A DNA stretch of 64,000 nucleotides, taken from positions 186,001-250,000 of the forward strand of contig QNQO01001162.1 in the NCBI GenBank assembly GCA_003290165.1, written 5' to 3'. Shown here piece by piece: positions 34,592-43,979 of this stretch. Position numbers and translations under genes: made by a program. Within the stretch, counting starts at the first letter, position 1, and each line of letters begins with the position of its first letter. The notes below the pieces were generated by a model. That model was not told where the DNA came from, did not search any database, and saw only the letters and a program-made list of their open reading frames with translations. Origin of the DNA: Berberis thunbergii. Its lineage: Eukaryota; Streptophyta; Magnoliopsida; Ranunculales; Berberidaceae.

Positions 34592-34921
34592 CCATTTGAT
34601 ATCATTGCTCGGGTAGGGAGTTTAGCCTATAGACTCGCCCTGCCACGGGGCTTATCAGCTGTTCATAATGTATTTCACATTTTCATGCTGAGAAAGTGTG
34701 TGAAGGATCATGCTTACATCGTCCAACCCACAAAAATTGAGATTAATGAAGACTTCACCCAAGTAGTACGACCGATCAAGATTGTGGATCATGATGTGAA
34801 ACAACTCTATAGAAGGATAGTGAATTTGGTGAAAATCCAGTGGAGTGAAAAGGAAAATGATGTAACTTTGGAGCTAGAGGACAAAGTGAGACAGTTGCAC
34901 CCGGAGCTTTTCATCCAGTGA
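34592..34921 (+). pseudogene. C-terminal Pol tail, chromodomain-like
   Basis: Continues in the same frame after the TGA with PFDII, SLAYRLALPRG, VHNVFHIFMLRKCV, then RPIKIVDHDVKQLYRRIV, VKIQWSEKENDVTLELED and HPELF. This is the tail of Tekay-type chromoviruses, which helps steer integration to heterochromatin. Confidence 0.78.
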
Positions 34922-34956
34922 ATCTCAGGACGAGATTCCTTTTGAGGTGTGTATAA

Positions 34957-37091
34957 TGTAGCAACTCAAATTTAACACATTATAATATTTATTTATTTTT
35001 TTAGGCTTTATTAAAATTTGAGGTTAAGTCAAGTTATAACAAAAAAAAGGGTGCCATTAACCTTGAGCAAAACCCTAAACTTGTAGGGTTTGTCTCTAGT
35101 TGGATTAAATAGAGATTTGGGTTTTTTTTTCTTTTGTTTCTCAGCCGCACAAAAAAAAAACAGAGAGAGAGAGAGAGGAAGGAGCAAGAAGGGAGAAAGA
35201 ACAAAAGAAAAAAAAAAGATTAAAGCAAAAAGGTGAATTCTTTTCTCTCTGTACGTTTTTTTTTGTTGTTCGATATTTTTGTGTTGAAGACAATTGAATA
35301 CCTTTTTGTTATACTTTGTCATACCTTTTGACATGCTTTTGTCATATCTCCATGCCCGGAAAAGTCTTCATTTCTATCAACCTTTAGAGAAAAGTGTTTA
35401 ATACTATGATGTACATTCATTCTATTGAACATGATGCAATTGATGTGACTTAAAGTCAAAAGCATGGCATGAGTTAAAAAATGTGTGTGTGTGTGTGTGT
35501 CAGAATATAACTTTATCAATAAAGCATGCTTTCATGCTTACTAAAAGAAACAGTGCATGACTGCAGAAGTTGTTCTGCAAAGGGTGTTGCTGTCTGTTCG
35601 ATCCCATTTTTTTTATATATAGCCTTAGTTTATTGAAACTAACCTGTTGAACTAGATATGAGTAGACCTCATAGTTAATTTGTAGGCCTAGGCTGCTTAG
35701 TTTTGTGAGGGTAGTTATCAAATAAACCAAAGGTCATATCACAAATAACATGTCATGAAATAGGCAATAATTAAGGTTTAGCCACAATTACTGGTTCAAG
35801 ACACAACATAGACACAAACAAAAGTAATGGTAAAGGTATTTTTATACCATGTAATAGTATTTATGTGATACAAATATTCTTATGTCCATTTTGTTTTTGT
35901 AATGGTATTTATGTGGTAATGTAAAATAATGAGATTTGGAGTTATTATTGTTGTACAATAATGAGAAATTGAGTATGGGTTTATATATATTTATATGTTA
36001 ACCATACTTAAAGTAAAGATATATTCATTGATGGGTTGTATTAGGCTTAATAAGGAGCTACTATTGAAAGTATGATTTCCCCACGCGCATAGCACCACGA
36101 ATTTATATTTTTATGGGCTTTGATCCTCTTATTGGAATAAAATGTTTGTTATGAAAATGCTATGTTTTCCCCAAAAGTGTGGGTGGATACAATTATGAAT
36201 CGATTCAGGAATGACAAAATGTCATCGTGGATGAATTTTGAAATATAAAAAATAAATGATATTGGTAAACTTTGACTCCTGAAAATTTAAATCACCTGAA
36301 ATTGTATCACTTAGAACTACCACATCTCTTTTTGTTTAATATTTTCCATCTCCTACTAGAGAAACTAAATGACCAGCGGGTCGTCTTGCGGAGGTGGGGC
36401 GCCTATTTCCTACTAGAGAAACTAAAATAACCTTCGGGTTAGTCTTGCGAAAATGAGGTGAATTTGTATGCCGTAAAAAATGTGACGTGATTTTATGTGC
36501 ATTGATAGCCCAAGAGTGGCTTTTGGTACTCATATAGTTAGGAGTATCCGCGATGCATGCATGTATGTGATGTCTCCACTTGGGCATGGATGACGGAGAA
36601 GTCATCATTTATATGAGAGAGGCATATGGGCATGTATGTTCGGCACGGAGGTGGTGGGAATGTAGCCGACTAGCTTATTTTCAGGGTTTAGTAGTCTCAG
36701 GCGAGCTTAGAGCAGTTCGTTTTGTACATGACGAGCATTGCTGGGAGTTGCGCGTTGCTTGAGAGATTATGTCATTTTTATTTGTAGGTGACAGTTTAAT
36801 TCTTTGTAATAAAACTTGAAGTTTATTTATCATTTCTTGGGAGAGATACATTCGTGATTTTGTTGAACTTATAAGCGTCGGCTCTACGAGTTTAGGTTTT
36901 TCCTTTTGATGGGCTTCTAGATCAGTTGTTTTATTTTCTTTTAATTTGGTAAATTGGGTAATTGGTTTTTTTCTCTTAGATGCCAACTGTTACTGTTAGT
37001 GAATGACAATTCATGTCCCGAATTTTGGGAAAATGGGTAATCCTAGAAGGATTTTAGGATTTTCGTTTTCTTCAAAAATTGGGGCGTGACA
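34957..37091 (+). repeat. 3' LTR of the Tekay element
   Basis: Starts tgtagcaactc and ends ggggcgtgaca, followed by the actgc duplication. It carries the two deletions mentioned under the 5' LTR (about 370 and 27 bp). It also shows the empty MULE insertion site, and so gives the order of events. Confidence 0.88.
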
Positions 37092-37169
37092 ACTGCGTGA
37101 CTTAAGCAGATGGGGCTCATCGAGGGGAAACGTTCTTTGTAACAGTTTCTTTGAAAGAGAAGGTTTAGT

Positions 37170-37240
37170 AATTCTTTTAGCTACAATTGCTTTGCTACGG
37201 TATAAGCCGTCACTAATTGAAAAATATATATATACACAAA
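37170..37240. repeat. Small CACTA-1 subterminal remnant
   Basis: gctacggtataagccgtcactaatt and atatatatacacaaaa match the left array units, so this CACTA sequence lies on the far side of the retrotransposon. Confidence 0.65.
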
Positions 37241-37351
37241 AAAAATGTAGCTTTGGGCGCGAAGAAATCGCTCCCATCATTGGGGGCCTTGTTTTTTGGC
37301 TTTAGATGGGAAAAAAAGGGATGAAGTGAACCAATAAGCCATTAATTATTA

Positions 37352-37816
37352 CAAGATTATGCAGAGGTTTGTTTCAAGGAGTTTGGTGATAGAGTGAAGC
37401 ATTGGATCACCTTGAACGAACCATGGACCTTTGCGAGTTGTGCTTACAACCTGGTGATCCATGCACCTGGTTGTTGTTCTAAATTCATCAAAAACTGTAC
37501 TTCTGGGGACTCCGCAACAAAGGGCTACTTCAGTAAGATAGTATATTCAATCAAAGTTACTTAGACTACGTTGGACTGCAGATCTTCATATCTCTTCTGT
37601 TCATGCTGTTGAAAGGCTTGGTTGACAAGAAAGTAAGTTTTAAAATTTCTTTCATGAACATCTGATGTATTTTGATATCCATATACATCAAAGTTTCGGT
37701 ATTTTCACTTAAAAGAAGAAAAAATATCAGTCATGCATTAATAGTAGAGAATAAAGGATTACTAACTCTTTATCATTTTTTTCCTTTGATTGTTGCAGAA
37801 GCAACTCCCAAATTAG
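37352..37816 (+). pseudogene. Captured beta-glucosidase exon fused to GARP exon, copy 1
   Basis: The first part reads [15 protein letters not shown] and [10 protein letters not shown], the catalytic acid/base motif of family GH1 beta-glucosidases, then [14 protein letters not shown] and a stop at 37562. Directly after it, without an intron, comes LRWTADLHISSVHAVERLG with a stop, the first half of a GARP (G2-like MYB) DNA-binding domain. After an intron starting gtaagttttaa, a short second exon reads KATPKL before block B begins. The two source genes are unrelated, so the element has fused them. Confidence 0.82.
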
Positions 37817-38214
37817 GATAATCCAATGGATGTGATCTAATCTAATCTTTGTTGTGATCAACGGATGAGGATAATCCAAAAGAGGAGCCATAATTTTTGC
37901 TTTTTTTCTTTGTTTCTCTTCAGAATCAGAGAAGGAAAAGGAGAAGCCGAGAAGGAGCTAAAGGAAGGAGGAGAAAAAGAAAAGAAGAAGAGGAGGAGGA
38001 GGACGGTGGTGCCGTGGTTGTACTCTCTGTCCCTTATTCTCTACTCTCTATCGCCTCCGCCCACTCCAGCCCCGCCATCTCTTGCGTGCGTCTTCTTCTT
38101 TAGGTGAGAGAGAAGCTTTAGTAATTCATAACCAATGTTAACATTTGTCGAATGTTAAAATTGCATACATTTGTCGAATGTTCTCTTTACCTTATATAAC
38201 GGTGGTTGTTAAGC
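37817..38214 (+). repeat. Duplicated block B, second copy
   Basis: Matches 18262-18710 over its full length, with the same purine-rich part and the end ggtggttgtta. It separates the two copies of the fused exons, so B plus the fused exons form a tandem duplication of roughly 0.85 kb. Confidence 0.78.
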
Positions 38215-38706
38215 ATTGGATCAGCTTGAACGAACCATGGACCTTTGCGAATTGTGCTTACAACCTGGTGATCCACGCACCTGGTAGTTGTTCTAAATTC
38301 ATCGAAAACTGTACTACTGGGGACTCCGCAACAAAGGGCTACTTTAGTAAGACAATATATTCAATCAAAGTTGCTTAGACTACGTTGGACTCCTGATCTT
38401 CATATCTCTTTTGTTCATGCTATTGAAAGGCTTGGTGGACGAGAAAGTAAGTTTTTAAAATTTCTTTCACGAACATCTGCAATATTTTGATATCCATATA
38501 CATCAAAGTTTCGGTATTTTCACTTAAAAGAAGAAAACATATCAGTCATGCATTAAAGGTAGAGAATAAAGGATAAATAGGATTACTAACTCTTTATCAT
38601 TTTTTTTCATTTGATTGTTGCAGAAGCAACTTCCAAAATAGTCCTTCAACTAATGAATGTGAGAGGACTTAACATTGCCCATGTTAAAAGCCACTTGCAG
38701 ATATAA
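38214..38706 (+). pseudogene. Captured beta-glucosidase/GARP fusion, copy 2
   Basis: It starts later than copy 1, at [18 protein letters not shown], and ends YSIKVA with a stop (38376-38378). The GARP exon is better kept: LRLRWTPDLHISFVHAIERL, then GGRE. It has an intron 38447-38623 (gtaag...ttgcag), and the second exon reads KATSKIVLQLMNVRGLNIAH, then VKSHLQI and a stop. The two GARP exons together give a nearly whole DNA-binding domain with no lesion until the end (an intact domain goes on with MYR). Confidence 0.82.
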
Positions 38707-38754
38707 GAATGATTTAGAATTTTTATTTTTATCATCTCCTACATCTTACCCATA

Positions 38755-39130
38755 TTAACTGTCACTAAGTTTTACAAATAATAATTGAAATTGCTACGGT
38801 ATTTGCCGTCCCTAATGGATTTTTTGAAAAAAAAATATACACAAAAAAATATTTAGCCACGGTATATTAGTTGTCGCTAAGTTTTACAAATTAAAATTGA
38901 TAGTTAGGGTATAAGCCGTCCCTAATAGATTTTTGGAAATAAAATATATATACACAAAAAATATTTAGTCCGGTATATTTGTCGTCGCTAAACTAGCAAC
39001 GGTTTGAAACTGTAGCTAAATTCAGACTTACTGTAGCTAATTAAAAATTTTACAACGGCACGTTAGCCGTAGCTAAGTTTTATAAATTAAAACTCTTTGC
39101 TACGTTTTTTACCGTCCCTAATTGATTTTT
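38755..39130. repeat. CACTA-1 internal subterminal-type repeats
   Basis: Three or four units with gctacggtatttgccgtccc and tagccacggtatattag words, like the left array, lie between the GARP exons and the H2B copy. Confidence 0.8.
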
Positions 39131-39286
39131 TTGAAAAAAAAATTATACACAATAATAAAACCTCATCTCAATCGTCAATAACACCCAAAAACTTTAGCTC
39201 AATCCAACGCACTAAACCAAACCACGTCACCGATCCGCGTGAAACTAACTCAACCAATCCCCTTCAATTAATTACCTATCACTCTA

Positions 39287-39296
39287 TATAAACTTT
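39287..39296 (+). promoter_or_regulatory. TATA box of the captured H2B gene
   Basis: ctatataaac lies about 95 bases before the H2B start codon. The intervening sequence is pyrimidine-rich like a plant histone 5' UTR, so the captured piece includes a promoter. Confidence 0.6.
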
Positions 39297-39386
39297 CTCT
39301 TAACCAAACCTTTTTCATCATCAACTACTCTCTCTGTTTCTCATTGCTTTCTAAAACCTTCAATCCTAAAAAACGCATCACTTACA

Positions 39387-39692
39387 ATGGCACTCAAAAC
39401 AGAGAAGAATCTCGCAGAGAAGAAACCCACAGAGGAGAAGAAGTTTGTCGTGGCAGAGAAGACCCCAGCAGCCAAGAATAAACCCTAAGCCGGGAAAAAA
39501 CTTCCCACCAAAGAAGGCGGCGTCGTGGCCGACAAGAAGAAGAGATCGACAAAGAACATGGAGACATACAAGATCTACATCTTCAAAGTGCTGAAGTAAG
39601 TTCACCCAGACATAGGTATCTCAAGTAAGGCAATGGGTATCTCAAGTAAGGCAATGGGGACGAAGGTTGTTACCAAGTTTACCTCTAGTTAG
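39387..39692 (+). pseudogene. Histone H2B copy with the fold deleted
   Basis: Begins MALKTEKNLAEKKPTEEKK, the N-terminal tail of plant H2B, and continues through [33 protein letters not shown]. The next 21 bases are duplicated (ISSKAMG again). Then the sequence jumps to TKVVTKFTSS and the stop, the exact C-terminus of H2B. Most of the histone fold is therefore missing by an in-frame deletion. Two stops, after KNKP and after KVLK, are each one change from a sense codon. Plant H2B genes lack introns, so it is unclear whether DNA or RNA was captured; the promoter-like flank favours DNA. Confidence 0.85.
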
Positions 39693-40010
39693 AGATGTTT
39701 AAGGTGGGTTTGATGTTAGATGGTTTTGATTTAGTGTTTTGATGTAAGTGAGAGCGTGGGGTGGTGAGATGTGGTAGAAGTTGAAGTGGTACTTTGTAAA
39801 TTTGAAGAATAGTGAATGAAAATCAAGTTTTCAAATTGCTTATCTGTTTCTGGTTTAATTGTGGATGTTTTGAAATTGCATGTCCAAATTTGGAAATAAT
39901 CTCATCAATTGATTTGTTACATTAATAGTTTATTGATGAATATGCTATAAATTTACGCCTAATAGGATGTTTAAGATTTAATAGAAGATAACATACAGAT
40001 CTGGAGAGCA
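39693..40010. other. H2B 3' flank within CACTA-1
   Basis: About 300 bp of T-rich sequence after the H2B stop, probably its captured 3' UTR. No other gene is seen. Confidence 0.5.
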
Positions 40011-40014
40011 CTAG

Positions 40015-40565
40015 ACTTGTTACATTAATAGTTTTTTGACAACTTAGCGACGGTTTCCAGCCGTCGCCACCTAGCCACGACAAAAGTCGTCTCTGGTTTG
40101 TAAATTTGATTCGCAACTTAGCACGGATTTTAACCCGTCGCTAAATAGCCACGGCAAAAGCCGTCCCTGTTGTGTTAATTTCATTTTCATATTAGCAATG
40201 GTTTTTAACCCGTCGCTAAACAGCCACGGCAAAAGCCGTCACTGGTTTGTTAATTTGATTTGCATCTTAGCAACGGTTTTGAGCCGTCACTAAATAGCCA
40301 CGGCAAAAAACCGTCTCTAATTGACAAAGTTGCTACAGTTTTTTCAACCAAAACTTTATCTTTGAAATTAGTTTAGCAATGGAATTTTTGCAACTTAGCG
40401 CGGTTCGTAGCTGTTGCCATTTAGCTACAGAAAATTATACCATTGCTGATTCAAATAGCGACGATTCTGATAGCTATGGTATTGCGACGGCCGTCTAGCC
40501 GACGCTAATGCCTTTTAGCTACGATTTTTTGATATTTAGCAACGATAAACCGCCGTTGCTGAATT
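40015..40565. repeat. CACTA-1 right subterminal repeats
   Basis: A ~65-bp unit (cttagcaacggttt...ccgtcgctaa, atagccacggcaaaagccgtc) is repeated about five times and then decays toward the element end. Units are inverted relative to the left array in part. Confidence 0.85.
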
Positions 40566-40625
40566 TGTTTTTTTTTTACTGACATCCAGATAATACAAAA
40601 CCTCCAAATCCACAATCGTTTTTAA

Positions 40626-40838
40626 GAAGAAAATCTTAGTAAATCTCTTTTACCAAAATTTAACAACTTAAGTCATTATATAAAGGCCAAACACTTCCAA
40701 TTGACAACACGAATTAGAAATATACAAGACAATGAAGATGAACAAAGGTGCATGTATACTTCTATTGTTACTTATAATGTTTGGAGAAGAGATGATGGCA
40801 ACTTTCCAATCAACAATACTGAGCTCTAAACCACCACT
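40626..40838 (+). pseudogene. Second copy of the secreted-protein gene, cut off
   Basis: The promoter (cattatataaaggcc, 40674-40688) and coding start match the gene at 16306. The frame from 40731 reads MKMNKGACILLLLLIMFGEE, then MMATFQSTILSSKPPLT, a signal peptide and the beginning of the Pro-rich part. At 40839 it is broken by a CACTA end. The rest of the gene would lie beyond the element, outside this window. It may have been intact before the insertion. Confidence 0.82.
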
Positions 40839-40849
40839 CACTACACCAA

Positions 40850-41320
40850 AAATACCCATTAGCAACGGTTTGGAACCGTGGGGGTAACCAATTGTCACGG
40901 CTTAGAGGCGTCGCCAAATCACCATTAACGACTATAAACCGTGGCAAAACATATTAGCAACGGTTTTATGCTTGATGATTTTCTGCATTTAGCCACGGTT
41001 TTACGATGTTGCTAACATGATGGCCACGGTTTATAGCCGTGTCAAGTGATGGCCACGGTTTTAAGCCGTTGCTAACATGATGGCCACGGTTTTAAGCCGT
41101 GGCAAGTGCTAGCCACGGTTTTAAGCCGTTGCAAACATGATGGCCACGGTTTTAAGTCGTGGCAAGTGCTAGCCACGGTTTAAGCCGTTGCAAACATGAT
41201 GGCCACGATTTTTAGCCATGGCAAGCATGAAGTACCATGGTTTTTAGCCGTGGCAAGTCAAAACAAAATTCAAAAAAAAAGAATCTGGTTTTTGCGAGGG
41301 TTTGAAACCGTTGCAAATTA
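40850..41320. repeat. CACTA-2 subterminal repeats, first arm
   Basis: About twelve units of ~36 bp with tagccacggttttaagccgt, often as gccacggttttaagccgtgg, an inverted pair that can form hairpins. It ends with ttttgctgctgcagcaaaatc. Confidence 0.88.
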
Positions 41321-41681
41321 ATATAATCGAAAAAAAATTTACATTTTTTTTTGCTGCTGCAGCAAAATCAGTCCTTACTAATTAAGATGAATATTTTCCT
41401 CAAGTTATAGCGTATATCGTTAGCAGTTCGCAATTGTCATTGAACAAATGAAAGAACTATATGGGCTAACTTTCAATCTGATCAAAACCCATGTACCAAG
41501 GACATTTTGTATTCAAAATATTCATATAGACAGAAAGAAAAGCCAAAAAAACAAATATAGACTAGGTTGCTCTGTATTGGAAGGCTTTGACAAATATAGA
41601 CAAAGCAAACCATTCCAAGGACTAACCCATGCTATAATTATCAGCACTGCAACTATACATAAATCACCTTATTAGCCAAAC

Positions 41682-42753
41682 TTAAAGACTGTCCCTTGTT
41701 TTTACTCTACTTCCACAAGCCATGCACTCTTCCCAGTTCTCCAAGGAACAAACAACTTGTGCCATCTTTGCACCATCATCAGCCTCTAATGGCTTAGTCT
41801 TATCCTACAGCACCCATAAAAGGCAACTAGGTGTTAATAACAAGAAGCATAGTATAGGAAAAGATATTGTTTAACAATCTTACAACTACAATAACAAACT
41901 GAAAAGTCAGGTTAATTAGTAAAACCTCGAGCATGGAGGTATCAACAGTGAACTTGATAGCATCAGCAGCAGCACGTGATCGCAGATAGTACATTTCAGT
42001 TTTCAGACCCTAGGCACATCCGTTAAAACTCAACATATTGCATGTACAAAAATAGAATTGACAATTAACACCAAAAAATGAAAGAATCCAGCAGCATAGT
42101 CAAACATATAAATTTGAGGGTCAAGACTAGGAAAAGAACAAATGAGATATCTCAAGCATGGACCCCAAGAATGAATATTGCTAACATACATATGGCTTCA
42201 ACCTAGCAAACACACGTGGAGGACCATGGTGCAAGGGAATCAGATGAGGTTAGGTTTTAAATAAGAGTCCTATGCATTCTGCAAAACAATGCTAAATCCT
42301 TATAACATTTGAAAGGGAAAAAAAAAAGTAAAAACAATTCAAACATTCTGAAAATGCTAATGAACACTATGTAAGTTACAAACCTTGCTAACAGGACTAC
42401 CATGGTATGTCTCATAAGGACCTTCTCTTGCAGCCAATTCACAAGAAGCTTTCAAGGAATGGTAATATATAGTCTCAAATATCTCTTTATTAAGCTGTTG
42501 AGCCTGCAAAATTTCAGAAATCAAGTGAATATCAATTATCAGATACCAACTAAAAGACAAATGATTTACAACTCTCAGAATAGAAATACCTCTGGCGAAT
42601 CAAATGGCATACCAGCAGGATAAAAGTATCTGCAAGACCCTGAACACCTATTCCAATTGGCCTGTGTCTCAAATTGGACGTTTTAGCAGTATCAACAGGG
42701 TAGTAATTAACATCAATTATCTTGTTGAGATTTGTTGTCACTATTGCAGTAAT
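41682..42753 (-). pseudogene. RNR1: Captured RNR1 3' end
   Basis: Ribonucleoside-diphosphate reductase large subunit makes dNTPs. Four minus-strand exons are seen: 42753-42590 ([20 protein letters not shown] and [15 protein letters not shown]), 42503-42384 ([33 protein letters not shown]), 42010-41926 (LKTEMYYLRSRAAADAIKFT) and 41804-41682 (AQVVCSLENWEECMACGS, the C-terminus with its redox Cys pair). Splice sites are good and phases agree. A one-base deletion in the first exon, at FILLGMPF, breaks the frame, and the normal stop after CGS is lost. Only about the last fifth of the ~800-residue protein is present. Confidence 0.88.
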
Positions 42754-43186
42754 CTGTCAAAGGAGAGATAACACAAATTGAGTCATTGCTATTCTTACAT
42801 TTTGTGATATTAGTCAAAGCAAGAGTATTCCATAAAAAGGAATCAAAAAATGCAAAAACATAATAGCGTGCACATAAAGTATAAAAACAAATAAATTACA
42901 AAAGCACATAGCCACAAATCCTACCCACAAAAGCAAGGGAATCACTCAGCCTGACTATGACTTTTCCATCCTCAAAATAACATTTAATTAGTCAAAATAT
43001 ATATATATACACACACACACTTATTACTGTCATTACATATCAACATACTACTGAAATGACAAAAAGCCATGTACATAACAAGACATGACCATAAAAAAAA
43101 GATAAACAATTTACAAATATGGAAGATTATAGTGAAATGCAAACTAACTTTAACAAGAACAATAGTTATGGAAGTATCTCAAGTGG

Positions 43187-43965
43187 CACTACACCAAAAA
43201 CCCCCATTAGCCACGGTTTTATACCGTGGGCGTAAGACATTGCCACGGCTAAGAGCCGTGGACTACAGGGGCGTCGCAAATTTTTTTGTCACGGCTAAAA
43301 ACCGTTGGTAAACATTGTAGCAACGGTTTTATGGTTGAAGGGGGGGGGGGGGGGGGGCGTTATTTGCAGAAATTAGCAACGGTTATAAACCGTTGCAATA
43401 AAACTAGCAACGGTTTTAAACCGTGGCTAAAGTAGCAACGGTTCTAAGTCGTTACTAAGTGTAAATATTAGCAACGGTTATAAACCGTGGCTAACTAAAT
43501 AGCTACGGTTTATAGCCGTGGCTAACTATGGCAATGGTTTTGAACCGTGGCTAAGTTTATATATTTGCAACGGTTTTAAACCGTGTCTAAAAGTAGCAAC
43601 GGTTTCTAGCCGTGGCTAACCTTTGCAACGGTTTTGAACCGTGGCTAAGTACATGTATTTGCAACGGTGTTAAACCGTGTCTAAAAGTAGCAACGGTTAT
43701 TAGCCGTGGCTAACTGTGGCAACGGTTATAAACCGTGGCTAAATAGTGTAAATTAAACCGTGGTAAAGGTACTAGCAACGGTTTTTAGCTGTGGTAATAT
43801 GGAACCACGGTGTGAAACCGTTGGCAATTAAAACAAAATTCAAAAAAAAAAATATGTTTTGTTGCAACGGTGTAAAACCGTTGCAAGTTAGCATAATCGA
43901 AAAAAAAATTTATATTTTTTTTGCTGCTGCAGCAAAATCACAGCCGTGGCACCTGCAAAATCAGT
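43187..43965. repeat. Second CACTA-2-type end with subterminal repeats
   Basis: Starts CACTACACCAAAAACCCCC, in the same direction as the end at 40839. About twenty units with agcaacggttttaaaccgtgg follow, then the shared ttttgctgctgcagcaaaatc end block. A run of 18 G (43340-43357) interrupts the array. It may be the left end of a second element nested in the first. Confidence 0.82.
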
Positions 43966-43979
43966 CCTTACTATAGTTT

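Larger units (their letters stand above)
18716..37091 (+). mobile_element. Ty3/gypsy Tekay-type retrotransposon, defective
   Basis: The LTRs start tgta(a/g)c and end ggggcgtgaca. The target duplication actgc stands at 18711-18715 and 37092-37096. Without the nested Mutator-like element it is about 9.45 kb. Gag, protease, RT, RNase H, integrase and a C-terminal chromodomain-like tail follow in the order of Ty3/gypsy elements. A primer-binding site for initiator-Met tRNA (tggtattagagca, 30208-30220) directly follows the 5' LTR. Many stops and some deletions mean it cannot make its own proteins. The CIDYRELNK and MAPKEL wording and the tail fit the Tekay/Del branch of chromoviruses. Confidence 0.9.
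17582..40581. mobile_element. CACTA element 1, invaded by later elements
   Basis: The left end is CACTACAAAAAAAACC. The right end reads, on the other strand, CAGTAAAAAAAAAACA, so the inverted ends are worn but alike. Both are flanked by aca (17579-17581 and 40582-40584), the 3-bp duplication expected for CACTA elements. Subterminal repeats with GCCGTCGCTAA and TAGCCACGG words stand inside each end. The span is 23,000 bp, of which about 4.6 kb is the element itself and the rest a nested retrotransposon. It has no transposase, so it is non-autonomous, and carries captured pieces of a beta-glucosidase, a GARP/MYB-like gene and histone H2B. Confidence 0.78.

Noticed and set aside
41682..42753. 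A functional ribonucleotide reductase gene
   Set aside because: Only the last four exons are present, with a frameshift in one and the normal stop lost, all between CACTA arrays.
40850..43880. Possible CRISPR-like array from regular short repeats
   Set aside because: The units are directly adjacent or inverted, lack unique spacers, and stand next to CACTA ends in plant DNA; they are subterminal transposon repeats.
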